Assembly: GCF_030826625.1 (NCBI RefSeq)
Contig: NZ_JAPJNQ010000046.1
Span: forward strand, 1-19,319
Reading direction: 5' to 3'
Length of the DNA: 19,319 nucleotides
Origin: Corynebacterium sp.
GTDB lineage: Bacteria > Actinomycetota > Actinomycetes > Mycobacteriales > Mycobacteriaceae
Shown here piece after piece: positions 6,989 to 14,210 of the stretch. The notes beneath the pieces are model-generated. The model saw nothing but the letters and a program-made list of their open reading frames with translations. It was not told where the DNA came from and searched no databases. A program made the position numbers and the translations under genes. Numbering within the stretch: position 1 is the first letter of the stretch; every line of letters begins with the position of its first letter.

Positions 6989-7879
6989 ATGGATTCCAAC
7001 CCGAACACAGAGCCGCAGCAGGAAGCCCCTGCCGCAGGCAAAGCGAGCGCATCGCGCCGCAAACGCAAGCTGCGCCGGACGCTCGCCGGTGCCGCTGCAC
7101 TGTCAGTGGGTCTTACTGGAGCAGGCATTCTTGCAAGCGCTCTTACCCCTGACGCTCAAGTCGCTACGGCTCAGCGCGATGATCAAGCCCTGATTCAAGA
7201 AGGCAAAGACATCTACGAAGTAGCTTGCATTACCTGTCACGGTGCAAACCTGCAGGGAGTGCCAGACCGCGGACCTTCACTCATCGGTGTGGGCCAGGGC
7301 TCTGTTTACTTCCAGGTTCACTCTGGACGTATGCCGATGATGTCGAATGACGCGCAGGCTGAACGCAAGACTCCGCGTTACACCGAACAGCAAACTCTCG
7401 CATTGGCTGCATATGTTGCTGCTAACGGCGGGGGGCCAGATCTGGTCTACAACGAAGACGGAACTATCGCAATGGAGGAACTTCGTGGTTCTTCCTACGA
7501 TGGTCAGATTCATCCAGAAGACGTGGCTCGCGGCTCCGAGCTATTCCGAATGAACTGTGCTTCCTGCCATAACTTCACTGGTCGGGGCGGAGCGTTGTCT
7601 TCCGGTAAATATGCACCGCCGTTAGATCCTGCGAATGAACAGGAAATCTACCAGGCGATGTTGACCGGCCCGCAGAACATGCCGAAGTTCTCGGAGCGCC
7701 AGCTGACTCACGATGAGAAAGCTGACATCATCGCATTCATCAAAGATGCGAAAGAATCGCCATCTTCCGGTGGTTGGTCTGTAGGTGGCCTTGGCCCAGT
7801 GGCTGAAGGCCTTGCCATGTGGATCATTGGTATCACTGCTCTGGTTGGTGCAGCTATGTGGATTGGATCGCGTACCTAA
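6989..7879 (+). CDS. qcrC: Diheme cytochrome c1-type subunit of the bc1 complex (cytochrome cc)
   Basis: The product has 296 residues. ATG 6989 is preferred to the adjacent ATG 6986 because AAGGG (6979-6983) is five bases from the former and only two from the latter. A basic N-terminus (RRKRKLRR, 23-30) and a hydrophobic signal or anchor (31-53) precede two cytochrome c domains with heme-binding motifs CITCH (80-84) and CASCH (190-194). Met ligands are probably in GRMPMM and NMPKF. A C-terminal membrane helix lies at about 270-291. In actinobacteria, which have no soluble cytochrome c, the second heme replaces it and passes electrons straight to CtaC. The stop codon overlaps the qcrA start. 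Confidence 0.95.
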   Translation: MDSNPNTEPQQEAPAAGKASASRRKRKLRRTLAGAAALSVGLTGAGILASALTPDAQVATAQRDDQALIQEGKDIYEVACITCHGANLQGVPDRGPSLIGVGQGSVYFQVHSGRMPMMSNDAQAERKTPRYTEQQTLALAAYVAANGGGPDLVYNEDGTIAMEELRGSSYDGQIHPEDVARGSELFRMNCASCHNFTGRGGALSSGKYAPPLDPANEQEIYQAMLTGPQNMPKFSERQLTHDEKADIIAFIKDAKESPSSGGWSVGGLGPVAEGLAMWIIGITALVGAAMWIGSRT

Positions 7880-9099
7880 TGTCGAACGAGAAAAAGAACT
7901 ACACGGAACAAGATCTCCGGGGAATGAGTCAGGACGAACTGGCTCAACTTGGTACCGAACTTGACGAAGTTACCGTTGCGTACCGCAAGGAACGCTTTCC
8001 TGTAGAGAACGACCCAGCTGAGAAGCGCGCCTCTATTTCTGTAGGCATCTTCTTCGCTGTAGCGATTGTTGCGGCGATTGCATTCCTTGCCGTCTACCTC
8101 TTCTGGCCATGGGAATACCGTGGTCACGGCGACGCAGGGCAGTACATTCATGCGGCATACACACCGCTGCTCGGGCTTACCTCGGGTATTGCAATCCTTG
8201 CGCTCGGCATTGGCGTCGTCATGATTGTCAAGAAGATGGTTCCGGAAGAAATTGCTGTTCAGAACCGCCACGACGGTCCATCGGACGAAATCGACCGCCA
8301 GACCGTTACCGCCTTGCTCAATGACGCTTGGCAAACCTCGACTCTGGGGCGCCGTAAGGCATTGCAAGGATTGCTTGGCGGTGCCGGTATCCTCGCAGGG
8401 TTGGTGGTTATTGCCCCATTGGGTGGCGCAATCCGCAACCCATGGACTGTCCGCCATGAAGTGAACTACAACGGCGACGGTACTTTGTGGACTTCTGGTT
8501 GGACCCTTCACGATAAAGGCGTCAAGCTTTACCTTGCCCGTGACACGGGCGCTATTGCCGAGTACCACGAAGGCCAGTCTGGCAATCACTGGGAGACGCA
8601 AGGTGTAACGCGCTTGGTTCGCGTTCGTCCAGAAGATCTTTCGGCCGCGGCCATGGAGACTGTCTTCCCGTTGGCAGAAGACGATGTCAATGATGGTGAT
8701 CGCTATGATCCACAGCGTGACGTCTATGAAAACCACATGCACTCTATTCACGGGCCACGGAACGCCGTGATGCTGATTCGTCTGCGTCACGACGACGCAA
8801 AAGCCGTCGTAGAGCGTGAGAACCAAGAAGACTTCCACTACGGCGACTACTATGCCTACTCGAAGATTTGTACGCACGTCGGTTGCCCAACTTCGCTTTT
8901 CGAAGCACAGACCAACCGTATCCTGTGCCCGTGCCACCAGTCGCAGTTCGATGCAATGCAATATGCAAAGCCAGTTTTCGGTCCTGCGGCCCGCGCGTTG
9001 CCACAGTTGCCCATCACCGTTGACGAAGAGGGTTACCTCATCGCCCGCGGAAACTTCATCGAGCCAGTTGGCCCGGCTTTCTGGGAGCGTGAATCCTAA
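7879..9099 (+). CDS. qcrA: Rieske iron-sulfur subunit of the bc1 complex, three-helix actinobacterial type
   Basis: The protein has 406 residues and starts at the ATG that shares its A with the qcrC stop (TAATG). An in-frame extension upstream would overlap qcrC by 60 bases and is rejected. Three membrane helices are visible at about 53-78, 93-117 and 161-184, against one in mitochondrial Rieske proteins. A twin-arginine pair (Arg158-Arg159 in LGRRKALQG) lies right before the third helix. The cluster-binding motifs are CTHVGC (331-336) and CPCHQS (350-355), with Cys331, His333, Cys350 and His353 as ligands and Cys336-Cys352 as the disulfide. It moves electrons from menaquinol to the hemes of QcrC. 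Confidence 0.96.
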   Translation: MSNEKKNYTEQDLRGMSQDELAQLGTELDEVTVAYRKERFPVENDPAEKRASISVGIFFAVAIVAAIAFLAVYLFWPWEYRGHGDAGQYIHAAYTPLLGLTSGIAILALGIGVVMIVKKMVPEEIAVQNRHDGPSDEIDRQTVTALLNDAWQTSTLGRRKALQGLLGGAGILAGLVVIAPLGGAIRNPWTVRHEVNYNGDGTLWTSGWTLHDKGVKLYLARDTGAIAEYHEGQSGNHWETQGVTRLVRVRPEDLSAAAMETVFPLAEDDVNDGDRYDPQRDVYENHMHSIHGPRNAVMLIRLRHDDAKAVVERENQEDFHYGDYYAYSKICTHVGCPTSLFEAQTNRILCPCHQSQFDAMQYAKPVFGPAARALPQLPITVDEEGYLIARGNFIEPVGPAFWERES

Positions 9100-10724
9100 T
9101 GAGCAATAAACTTGGACAAATAGCCGATAACGTTGATTCGCGCTACACCATCTCTGGGATGGTGCGCACCCAGATCAACAAGGTTTTCCCAACTCACTGG
9201 TCATTCATGCTTGGTGAGATTGCCCTGTACAGCTTTATCATTCTGCTGTTGACCGGCGTATACCTCACCTTGTTCTTTGACCCTTCTATCACCAAAGTGA
9301 TTTACGACGGTGGGTATCTGCCGTTGAATGGCGTGGAAATGTCTCGTGCTTACGCAACAGCACTTGATATTTCGTTCGAAGTACGCGGTGGACTTTTCGT
9401 TCGTCAGATGCACCACTGGGCTGCATTGATGTTCATGATGTCGATGGTCGCGCACATGCTGCGTGTATTCTTCACCGGCGCTTTCCGTCGCCCGCGTGAA
9501 GCGAACTGGATCATCGGCTGCGCATTGATCCTGCTCGGTATGGTCGAAGGCTTCATGGGGTACTCCTTGCCTGATGACCTGCTTTCCGGTGTGGGTCTCC
9601 GCATCATGTCTGCCATCATTCTCGGTGTACCTATCTTGGGTACCTGGATCCACTGGGCAATTTTCGACGGTGACTTCCCATCCGAGCTGATGCTGGATCG
9701 TTTCTACATCTTGCACGTCTTGATCATTCCAGGAATTATCCTGGCTTTGATTGCAGCTCACTTGATGCTTGTCTGGTACCAAAAACACACCCAGCTTCCT
9801 GGACCAGGACGTACCGAGAACAACGTCGTAGGCGTTCGTATCATGCCAGTCTTCGCCACTAAGGCGATTGGTATGGGGCTTATTGTCGCTGGCGTTCTTG
9901 CCCTGATGGCAGGTTTGTTAACCATCAACGGTTTCTGGACTATCGGCCCTTACAACCCGTCGCAGGTCTCGGCGGGTTCGCAGCCTGACGTTTACATGCT
10001 GTGGACGGACGGTGTTGCCCGTATTATGCCGGCTTGGGAGCTCTACATCGGCGGCTATACCATCCCATCCGCCTTCTGGGTTGCCTTGATGTGTGGCGTG
10101 ATGGTCGTGCTGATGTTCGCTTACCCATTCTTGGAAAAGAAGGCGACCGGCGACGACGCACACCACAACTTGTTGCAACGTCCACGTGACGTCCCAGCAC
10201 GTACCGCCATCGGTGCAATGGCTATCGCTTTCTTCCTGCTCGTCACGATTTCTGGTGGTAACGACCACGTCGCACACTTCTTCAACATCTCGTTGAATGC
10301 GATGACTTGGTTCGGCCGTATTGGTCTCGTGGTTTTGCCAGCACTCGTCTACTTCTTGACCTACCGGATCTGCGTGTCGTTGCAACGTTCCGACCGAGAG
10401 GTTCTCGAGCATGGCATCGAAACCGGTACCATTAAGCAACTGCCAAATGGTGCGTTCATCGAGGTTCACCAGCCACTTGGCCCTGTGGACGAGCATGGCC
10501 ACCCTATTCCTCTGGAATATGCGGGTGCTGCTGTACCGAAGCGACTTAACCAGCTTGGTTACGCGGACCAGAACTCCGCAGGTGTCTTTAGTCCAGATCC
10601 TGAAGATATCGCAGCCCGTAAACGCAAGATTGAGCACGACAATCACGCGGAAGAAGCAGAGATGCTTCGCCGCCTCAATGAGGCAAATCGCGAAGCAGAC
10701 CGCCGCAAAGGCCATCTAGACTAA
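9099..10724 (+). CDS. qcrB: Cytochrome b subunit of the bc1 complex
   Basis: The product has 541 residues, close to C. glutamicum QcrB. ATG 9099 overlaps the qcrA stop as TAATG. The N-terminal cytochrome b part holds the probable heme ligands His105 and His119 on one helix and His206 and His221 on another; the spacing in the second pair (14 residues between) is of the b6f kind. The following half contains the PDVYMLWTDGVARIMPAWE segment and four more membrane helices. The last 110 residues form a soluble cytoplasmic tail ending in a charged, probably helical segment (about 508-541), typical of actinobacteria. It binds menaquinol at the Qp site, which in mycobacteria is the target of telacebec (Q203). 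A terminator follows after 65 bases. Confidence 0.96.
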   Translation: MSNKLGQIADNVDSRYTISGMVRTQINKVFPTHWSFMLGEIALYSFIILLLTGVYLTLFFDPSITKVIYDGGYLPLNGVEMSRAYATALDISFEVRGGLFVRQMHHWAALMFMMSMVAHMLRVFFTGAFRRPREANWIIGCALILLGMVEGFMGYSLPDDLLSGVGLRIMSAIILGVPILGTWIHWAIFDGDFPSELMLDRFYILHVLIIPGIILALIAAHLMLVWYQKHTQLPGPGRTENNVVGVRIMPVFATKAIGMGLIVAGVLALMAGLLTINGFWTIGPYNPSQVSAGSQPDVYMLWTDGVARIMPAWELYIGGYTIPSAFWVALMCGVMVVLMFAYPFLEKKATGDDAHHNLLQRPRDVPARTAIGAMAIAFFLLVTISGGNDHVAHFFNISLNAMTWFGRIGLVVLPALVYFLTYRICVSLQRSDREVLEHGIETGTIKQLPNGAFIEVHQPLGPVDEHGHPIPLEYAGAAVPKRLNQLGYADQNSAGVFSPDPEDIAARKRKIEHDNHAEEAEMLRRLNEANREADRRKGHLD

Positions 10725-10760
10725 TATCTAGACTCACCTTTAATCGCCTCACGTCGGTTC

Positions 10761-10778
10761 TCTGGGATAGATCCCAGA
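10761..10778 (+). repeat. Short hairpin between qcrB and the terminator
   Basis: TCTGGGAT (10761-10768) and ATCCCAGA (10771-10778) form an inverted repeat with a two-base centre. It stands in tandem with the stronger terminator downstream and may protect the 3' end of the mRNA. Confidence 0.5.
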
Positions 10779-10789
10779 ACCTAGCTAGT

Positions 10790-10822
10790 GCCCCGTCCTA
10801 GAAAAAACTAGGACGGGGCTTT
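10790..10822 (+). terminator. Rho-independent terminator of ctaE-qcrCAB
   Basis: GCCCCGTCCTAG (10790-10801) pairs perfectly over 12 bases with CTAGGACGGGGC (10808-10819) around a loop of six A residues, and TTT follows. It is the cleanest terminator in the window. Confidence 0.93.
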
Positions 10823-10931
10823 CGTGTTCTCATTCAGCGTCTTCTTTTCATTACTGACAGGGCGCTAGAACACCGTAAACAATGTGTTATCCGAGTGTCC
10901 CGTGGGCAGTATGAAGTCCACTTAGGGTCGA

Positions 10932-10947
10932 TGTGTGGGAAATCACT
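10932..10947. promoter_or_regulatory. Weak GlxR-like site
   Basis: TGTGTGGGAAATCACT keeps the GTG-N8-CAC core of the GlxR pattern but differs from TGTGA-N6-TCACA at two of ten positions. It lies about 360 bases before the first hydrolase gene, so a role is doubtful. Confidence 0.25.
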
Positions 10948-11116
10948 TTAAACGATTTGCCTAGGAGTATCGAGGATTTTGAGTGTTTGTTCGTTGTTCA
11001 TTAATCGCCTGCGTGAATTAGCTTTAGGTCGCTCACCTGCACGTTTGCGGTTGCGCGGCTGCGCTGCCCCTAGGTTCTGGGCCAAAGTTGTTTTTGTGAC
11101 TTTATTGCAACAGCAA

Positions 11117-11133
11117 GATAACAAGTAGATAAC
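11117..11133. promoter_or_regulatory. Direct repeat GATAAC, 11-base period, upstream of the NlpC/P60 genes
   Basis: GATAAC occurs at 11117-11122 and again at 11128-11133, one helical turn apart. Tandem hexamers at 10-11 bases are how OmpR-type response regulators bind. MtrA, the regulator of this type in Corynebacterium, is known to control cell-wall hydrolase genes through loosely conserved direct repeats, so it is a candidate. The match to its motif is from memory and approximate. Confidence 0.35.
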
Positions 11134-11147
11134 TTCTGTAATTATGC

Positions 11148-11173
11148 TTGTCGATTCGACAACGTTTGTTGTC
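11148..11173. repeat. Two overlapping inverted repeats
   Basis: TTGTCGA-T-TCGACAA (11148-11162) is a perfect palindrome around one base. Its right arm also begins a second one, GACAAC-GTTT-GTTGTC (11158-11173). The result is three alternating half sites in 26 bases, an operator-like arrangement about 135 bases before the start codon. Confidence 0.45.
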
Positions 11174-11306
11174 ATTTCGTAACCTATTTGAGACATTACG
11201 TCGCGGCCGTACTTCAATATTTTTGCAGAAGCTGCCAAAGAATGAGGATCGGCTACGGCGACTACGAAACTGTAGTGTATACCCAGTAGGATTTGGAGAA
11301 GATTTC

Positions 11307-11918
11307 GTGGCTAAACACCGTAAGCAGAACATGTCCGGCAAGCGTCGCGTAGCTGCAGCCTCCGCTGCAGTTATTGGATCAACCGTGATGGCGCCAGGCA
11401 TGGCCTCAGCTGCAGAATTCACTGTGCCAAACACTAACTTCACTGTTGACGTTCCTGGAATCGAGAATATCCCAGGTGCTCAAGATGTGCTAAACCAGAT
11501 CCCTGGCTACGTCCAGCCACACGCTCCGGCTCCGCAGGCTAACCCTGTTCATGCGGCGCACAATGCTATTGCTTCTAAAGGGCAGCGCATTGTTGATGCT
11601 GCGCGTTCCGCAATTGGTAGCCCATACGCCTGGGGTGCAGCTGGTCCGGGTTCGTTTGACTGCTCCGGTCTTACTAGCTGGGCATACCAGCAGGCTGGCA
11701 TCAACATCCCGCGTACCTCACAAGCCCAGGCGGCCGGTGGAACTCGTGTTTCTCTCGACGCTCTGCAGCCGGGTGACATTATCGCCTACTACGGTGGCGC
11801 TTCCCACGTCGGTATCTACACCGGGCATGGCACCATCATCGATGCTCTAAACGCTGGCAGCCCAGTGGGTGAGCGTCCCTTGCACTTCCAGCCGATCCAT
11901 TCGGCAGTGCGCTTCTAA
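11307..11918 (+). CDS. Secreted NlpC/P60 peptidoglycan endopeptidase, short form
   Basis: The protein has 203 residues. GTG 11307 is chosen because GGAGAAG (11295-11301) lies five bases upstream and a typical signal peptide follows: basic start, hydrophobic core (15-30) and an Ala-X-Ala cleavage site near residue 36. A linker of about 55 residues rich in Pro and Ala leads to the NlpC/P60 domain (about 92-203), which cleaves D-Glu-mDAP bonds in peptidoglycan stems. Catalytic residues are Cys119 (FDCSGL) and His167 (SHVGIY). The third position, usually His, is Asp179. The domain is 72 percent identical over 75 residues to that of the next gene, so they are tandem paralogues. It corresponds by position to C. 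glutamicum cg2402. It lacks the coiled coil of its neighbour. Confidence 0.88.
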   Translation: MAKHRKQNMSGKRRVAAASAAVIGSTVMAPGMASAAEFTVPNTNFTVDVPGIENIPGAQDVLNQIPGYVQPHAPAPQANPVHAAHNAIASKGQRIVDAARSAIGSPYAWGAAGPGSFDCSGLTSWAYQQAGINIPRTSQAQAAGGTRVSLDALQPGDIIAYYGGASHVGIYTGHGTIIDALNAGSPVGERPLHFQPIHSAVRF

Positions 11919-12010
11919 AAACTTTTTAGGCAGGACTAGCCAAATAGCTATGTAGGGCGCTAGTATTGCCGTTGGTTTCATTGCTTCACCCAGAAAGTTG
12001 TCCTCCTCGC

Positions 12011-13048
12011 ATGTCATCAATTGCTTTCCGGTCGCGCCAGCGTATTCTAGCTTTCGCTACTGCTAGTGCCGTTGTACTTGGAGGCGCTGCCTTCATCCCA
12101 GCCTTCGCTTCAGCGGACGACGTAGATGTCGTCAAAGAGCAAGTTCAGGAAACTGGTTTTGAACTCTCACGTAAGCATGAAGAGCTCAAGAACCTGGAAG
12201 CCGAACTCGAAGAACGTGCTCACCGCGTTGAGAACCTTGGAGCTTTGACTGAGGAGGCCGGAGCTAAGGCTGCGCAGGCAGCTGAAGCACGCGTCAAACT
12301 GCAGCAGACGGTAGATCAGATCGCGAAAGCTCAGTACACCGGCACAGCACTGGATAAGACGACTTCTGTCATTGCTTCTGGTAGCCCACAGGAAATGATT
12401 GACCGCCAATCATTTATGGGTGTGCTCTCGCGCGATGCGGAACAAGAAGTGGAACGGTTGCAGCGTGAGGTTAAAGATTCAGCGCGCGGAGCCAGCAAAG
12501 CTAACGCAGCATTGCAGGAAGCAATTTTCCACAAAACTGATCTTGAGCTCCAGCGTGCGAAGCTTCAAGCTGAGCGTGACGCCCTGGAATCCAAGATTGC
12601 TGAACTTGAAGCACGTGTTGATTCTTTGAGCGAAGAGGAGCGCAATGCTCTGGCCGGTGGTAACCCGGTTGACCTTGCCGCTGCCGGTGAGGCTCTCGCT
12701 AGCATTGCCGGTTCTGGCGCCTCTGGTGCTGCGCTTACGCGTGTTGGAATGCCGTATAGCTGGGGCGCGGCAGGCCCTAGCTCTTTTGACTGCTCTGGCC
12801 TTATGCACTGGGCTTTCCAGCAGCAGGGTAAGAACATTCCGCGTACTTCGCAAGCACAACTTGCCGGTGGCACCCGGGTTTCTTTGAACGCATTAGAGCC
12901 TGGTGACATCATTGGCTATTATCCAGGCACCACTCACGTCGGAATGTATATTGGTGACGGAAAAGTCGTCCATGCTTCAACCTACGGCGTGCCTGTCCAG
13001 GTAGTTCCATTCGATTCCATGCCAATCACCGGCGCGGCCCGTTACTAA
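12011..13048 (+). CDS. RipC-like coiled-coil NlpC/P60 endopeptidase (cell separation)
   Basis: The product has 345 residues if it starts at ATG 12011, which gives a clean signal peptide (1-35, cleavage after ALA-type ASA). No Shine-Dalgarno is visible; instead CCTCCT lies just upstream. A TTG at 11966 in frame is less likely. After the signal there is a long Glu/Lys/Ala-rich coiled coil (about 38-108 and 138-214), then a short linker and the NlpC/P60 domain (about 235-345) with Cys261, His309 and His321. Coiled coil plus NlpC/P60 is the layout of mycobacterial RipC (Rv2190c), which is activated by FtsEX at the septum, and the gene position agrees. Its role would be hydrolysis of septal peptidoglycan in daughter cell separation. 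A terminator follows after 39 bases. Confidence 0.88.
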   Translation: MSSIAFRSRQRILAFATASAVVLGGAAFIPAFASADDVDVVKEQVQETGFELSRKHEELKNLEAELEERAHRVENLGALTEEAGAKAAQAAEARVKLQQTVDQIAKAQYTGTALDKTTSVIASGSPQEMIDRQSFMGVLSRDAEQEVERLQREVKDSARGASKANAALQEAIFHKTDLELQRAKLQAERDALESKIAELEARVDSLSEEERNALAGGNPVDLAAAGEALASIAGSGASGAALTRVGMPYSWGAAGPSSFDCSGLMHWAFQQQGKNIPRTSQAQLAGGTRVSLNALEPGDIIGYYPGTTHVGMYIGDGKVVHASTYGVPVQVVPFDSMPITGAARY

Positions 13049-13087
13049 AACAGACAGTACTTAGCGCTAGCTTTCGTAGGCACTTCT

Positions 13088-13115
13088 CCCGCATCCTTCA
13101 GGGTGCGGGTTTTTG
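13088..13115 (+). terminator. Rho-independent terminator after the RipC-like gene
   Basis: CCCGCATCC (13088-13096) pairs with GGGTGCGGG (13101-13109) with one wobble pair and a TTCA loop, and a T-rich run TTTTTGTTTT follows. Confidence 0.88.
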
Positions 13116-13202
13116 TTTTGCCTAGACCAAGTACCTTCGTGCATTTAGCGCGCTTGTATCTTCATCGCGATGTCTGGTCGGCATCAAGCGTGCTTTGCTA
13201 GC

Positions 13203-13231
13203 GGTGCTGCACCAAAGCGATGGAGTATAGT
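13203..13231 (+). promoter_or_regulatory. glk promoter with a palindrome in the -35 position
   Basis: TATAGT (13226-13231) is a good -10 element and would start transcription near 13238, three bases before the ATG at 13241, so the mRNA would be almost leaderless. The perfect palindrome GGTGC-T-GCACC (13203-13213) occupies the place where the -35 would be. Another pair, GCTTTG (13192-13197) and CAAAGC (13213-13218), surrounds it. An operator for a repressor or activator is plausible. Confidence 0.5.
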
Positions 13232-13240
13232 AGCAACGTT

Positions 13241-14194
13241 ATGTCTATTGCCCCCAACGCCTTAACCATTGGCGTGGACATCGGCGGTACGAATATGCGT
13301 GCCGCAGTCGTCGATGTTCACGGCCAAATCCTCGACCGCGCAGCGACGCTGACGCCAAATTCCGAAGACGTGCTCGTCGACAAGCTGGTTGCTCTCGTCA
13401 ATACCTTGCGCGATCGCCACGAGATCGAGGCTGTGGGGCTTGCTGTCGCGGGGTTTCTTGACCCAGAATGCACGACTGTACGTTTCGCTCCACATTTGCC
13501 CTGGCGTAATGCGCCTGTGCGAGAGATCATGACTAAACGGTTGGGTATCCCAGTGCGGCTAGAACACGATGCTAATTCGGCTGCATGGGGCGAATACGTC
13601 TTCGGGCAGGCTCGTGAAGCCAACACGTGGGTGTATTTTTCCGTTGGAACCGGAATAGGTGCAACGATCATGCATCGTGGTGAGATTTTTCGTGGATCCT
13701 ATGGCACGGCTCCGGAATTTGGGCACGTCACGGTTGTGCCCAACGGGCGGCAGTGCTCATGTGGAAAGCGTGGTTGTCTGGAGCGCTATGCCTCGGGCAC
13801 GGCCCTGGCAGATACCGTTTTAGAGCTTGCCGACGAACGCCCGGAGTATCGACAGAGCTCTTTGCTGCATAATGCGTGCACCGGCGAGGAGATCATGAGG
13901 GCTGCTCGTGAAGGTGATGTGCTGGGGCAGGCGGTAGTTGAAGATTTTGCCCAGTGGCTAGGCCTTGGCCTGTCATTCGTCGCGGATGTCATTGACCCCG
14001 AGTTGATTGTGTTAGGTGGCGGGGTAGTGGGTAATCATGATTTGTTTTTACCGACTGCGCATTCGGTGATGTCCGAATCGATGGTGGCTGCCAAGCATCG
14101 TCCGCACCCGCAGGTTTCGATTGCGAAACTAGGTTCTGCGGCGGGTATGGTTGGAGTGGCCCACTTATCACGATATTCTGAAGATTCTGCATAA
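13241..14194 (+). CDS. glk: ROK family glucokinase
   Basis: The protein has 317 residues, near C. glutamicum Glk in length and motifs. ATG 13241 is chosen over the in-frame ATG 13220 because the -10 element lies between the two. It phosphorylates glucose with ATP (some actinobacterial members use polyphosphate, which cannot be decided here) in the cytoplasm, and serves glucose set free from maltose or trehalose or taken up without the PTS. Motifs: phosphate loop DIGGTN (13-18), substrate and catalytic Asp110 in LEHDANSAAWGE, GTAPEFGH (155-162), the ROK zinc site with His162 and Cys172, Cys174 and Cys179 in CSCGKRGCLERY, and the adenosine segment LGGGVV (258-263). In C. glutamicum the mannosyltransferase gene pimB' lies between this gene and the hydrolases; it is missing here. 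Confidence 0.92.
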   Translation: MSIAPNALTIGVDIGGTNMRAAVVDVHGQILDRAATLTPNSEDVLVDKLVALVNTLRDRHEIEAVGLAVAGFLDPECTTVRFAPHLPWRNAPVREIMTKRLGIPVRLEHDANSAAWGEYVFGQAREANTWVYFSVGTGIGATIMHRGEIFRGSYGTAPEFGHVTVVPNGRQCSCGKRGCLERYASGTALADTVLELADERPEYRQSSLLHNACTGEEIMRAAREGDVLGQAVVEDFAQWLGLGLSFVADVIDPELIVLGGGVVGNHDLFLPTAHSVMSESMVAAKHRPHPQVSIAKLGSAAGMVGVAHLSRYSEDSA

Positions 14195-14210
14195 AAGCTA
14201 GGAAGGCTGG

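Larger units (their letters stand above)
10823..11306. other. 480-base leader upstream of the NlpC/P60 genes
   Basis: No gene is supported here; a 96-codon frame on the minus strand (10948-11238) has no recognisable family features. The region holds a weak GlxR-like site (10932-10947), an 11-base direct repeat (11117-11133), two overlapping inverted repeats (11148-11173) and the ribosome binding site of the first hydrolase. I looked for the c-di-AMP (ydaO) riboswitch that precedes some actinobacterial cell-wall hydrolase genes and did not recognise it. Confidence 0.55.

Noticed and set aside
7876..8961. A 361-codon open frame on the minus strand across qcrA.
   Set aside because: It is the antisense of a gene with complete Rieske motifs; the translation has no family features. 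Long antisense frames are common against genes with strong codon bias.
9918..10715. A 265-codon open frame on the minus strand across the 3' half of qcrB.
   Set aside because: Antisense shadow of a well supported gene, with no recognisable protein features.
10948..11238. A 96-codon open frame on the minus strand upstream of the hydrolase genes.
   Set aside because: No recognisable family, no good ribosome binding site, unusual composition (many Asn, Ser and Cys) and position in a leader rich in regulatory repeats.
10823..11306. A c-di-AMP (ydaO-type) riboswitch was considered in the hydrolase leader.
   Set aside because: The conserved ydaO core segments could not be found by eye. A covariance model search with Rfam RF00379 would settle it.
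11915..11929. CTAAAAA-C-TTTTTAG palindrome over the stop codon of the first NlpC/P60 gene, considered as a terminator.
   Set aside because: The arms are almost all A/T with a one-base centre, so the RNA hairpin would be weak; it also includes the stop codon. Read-through to the RipC-like gene is more likely.
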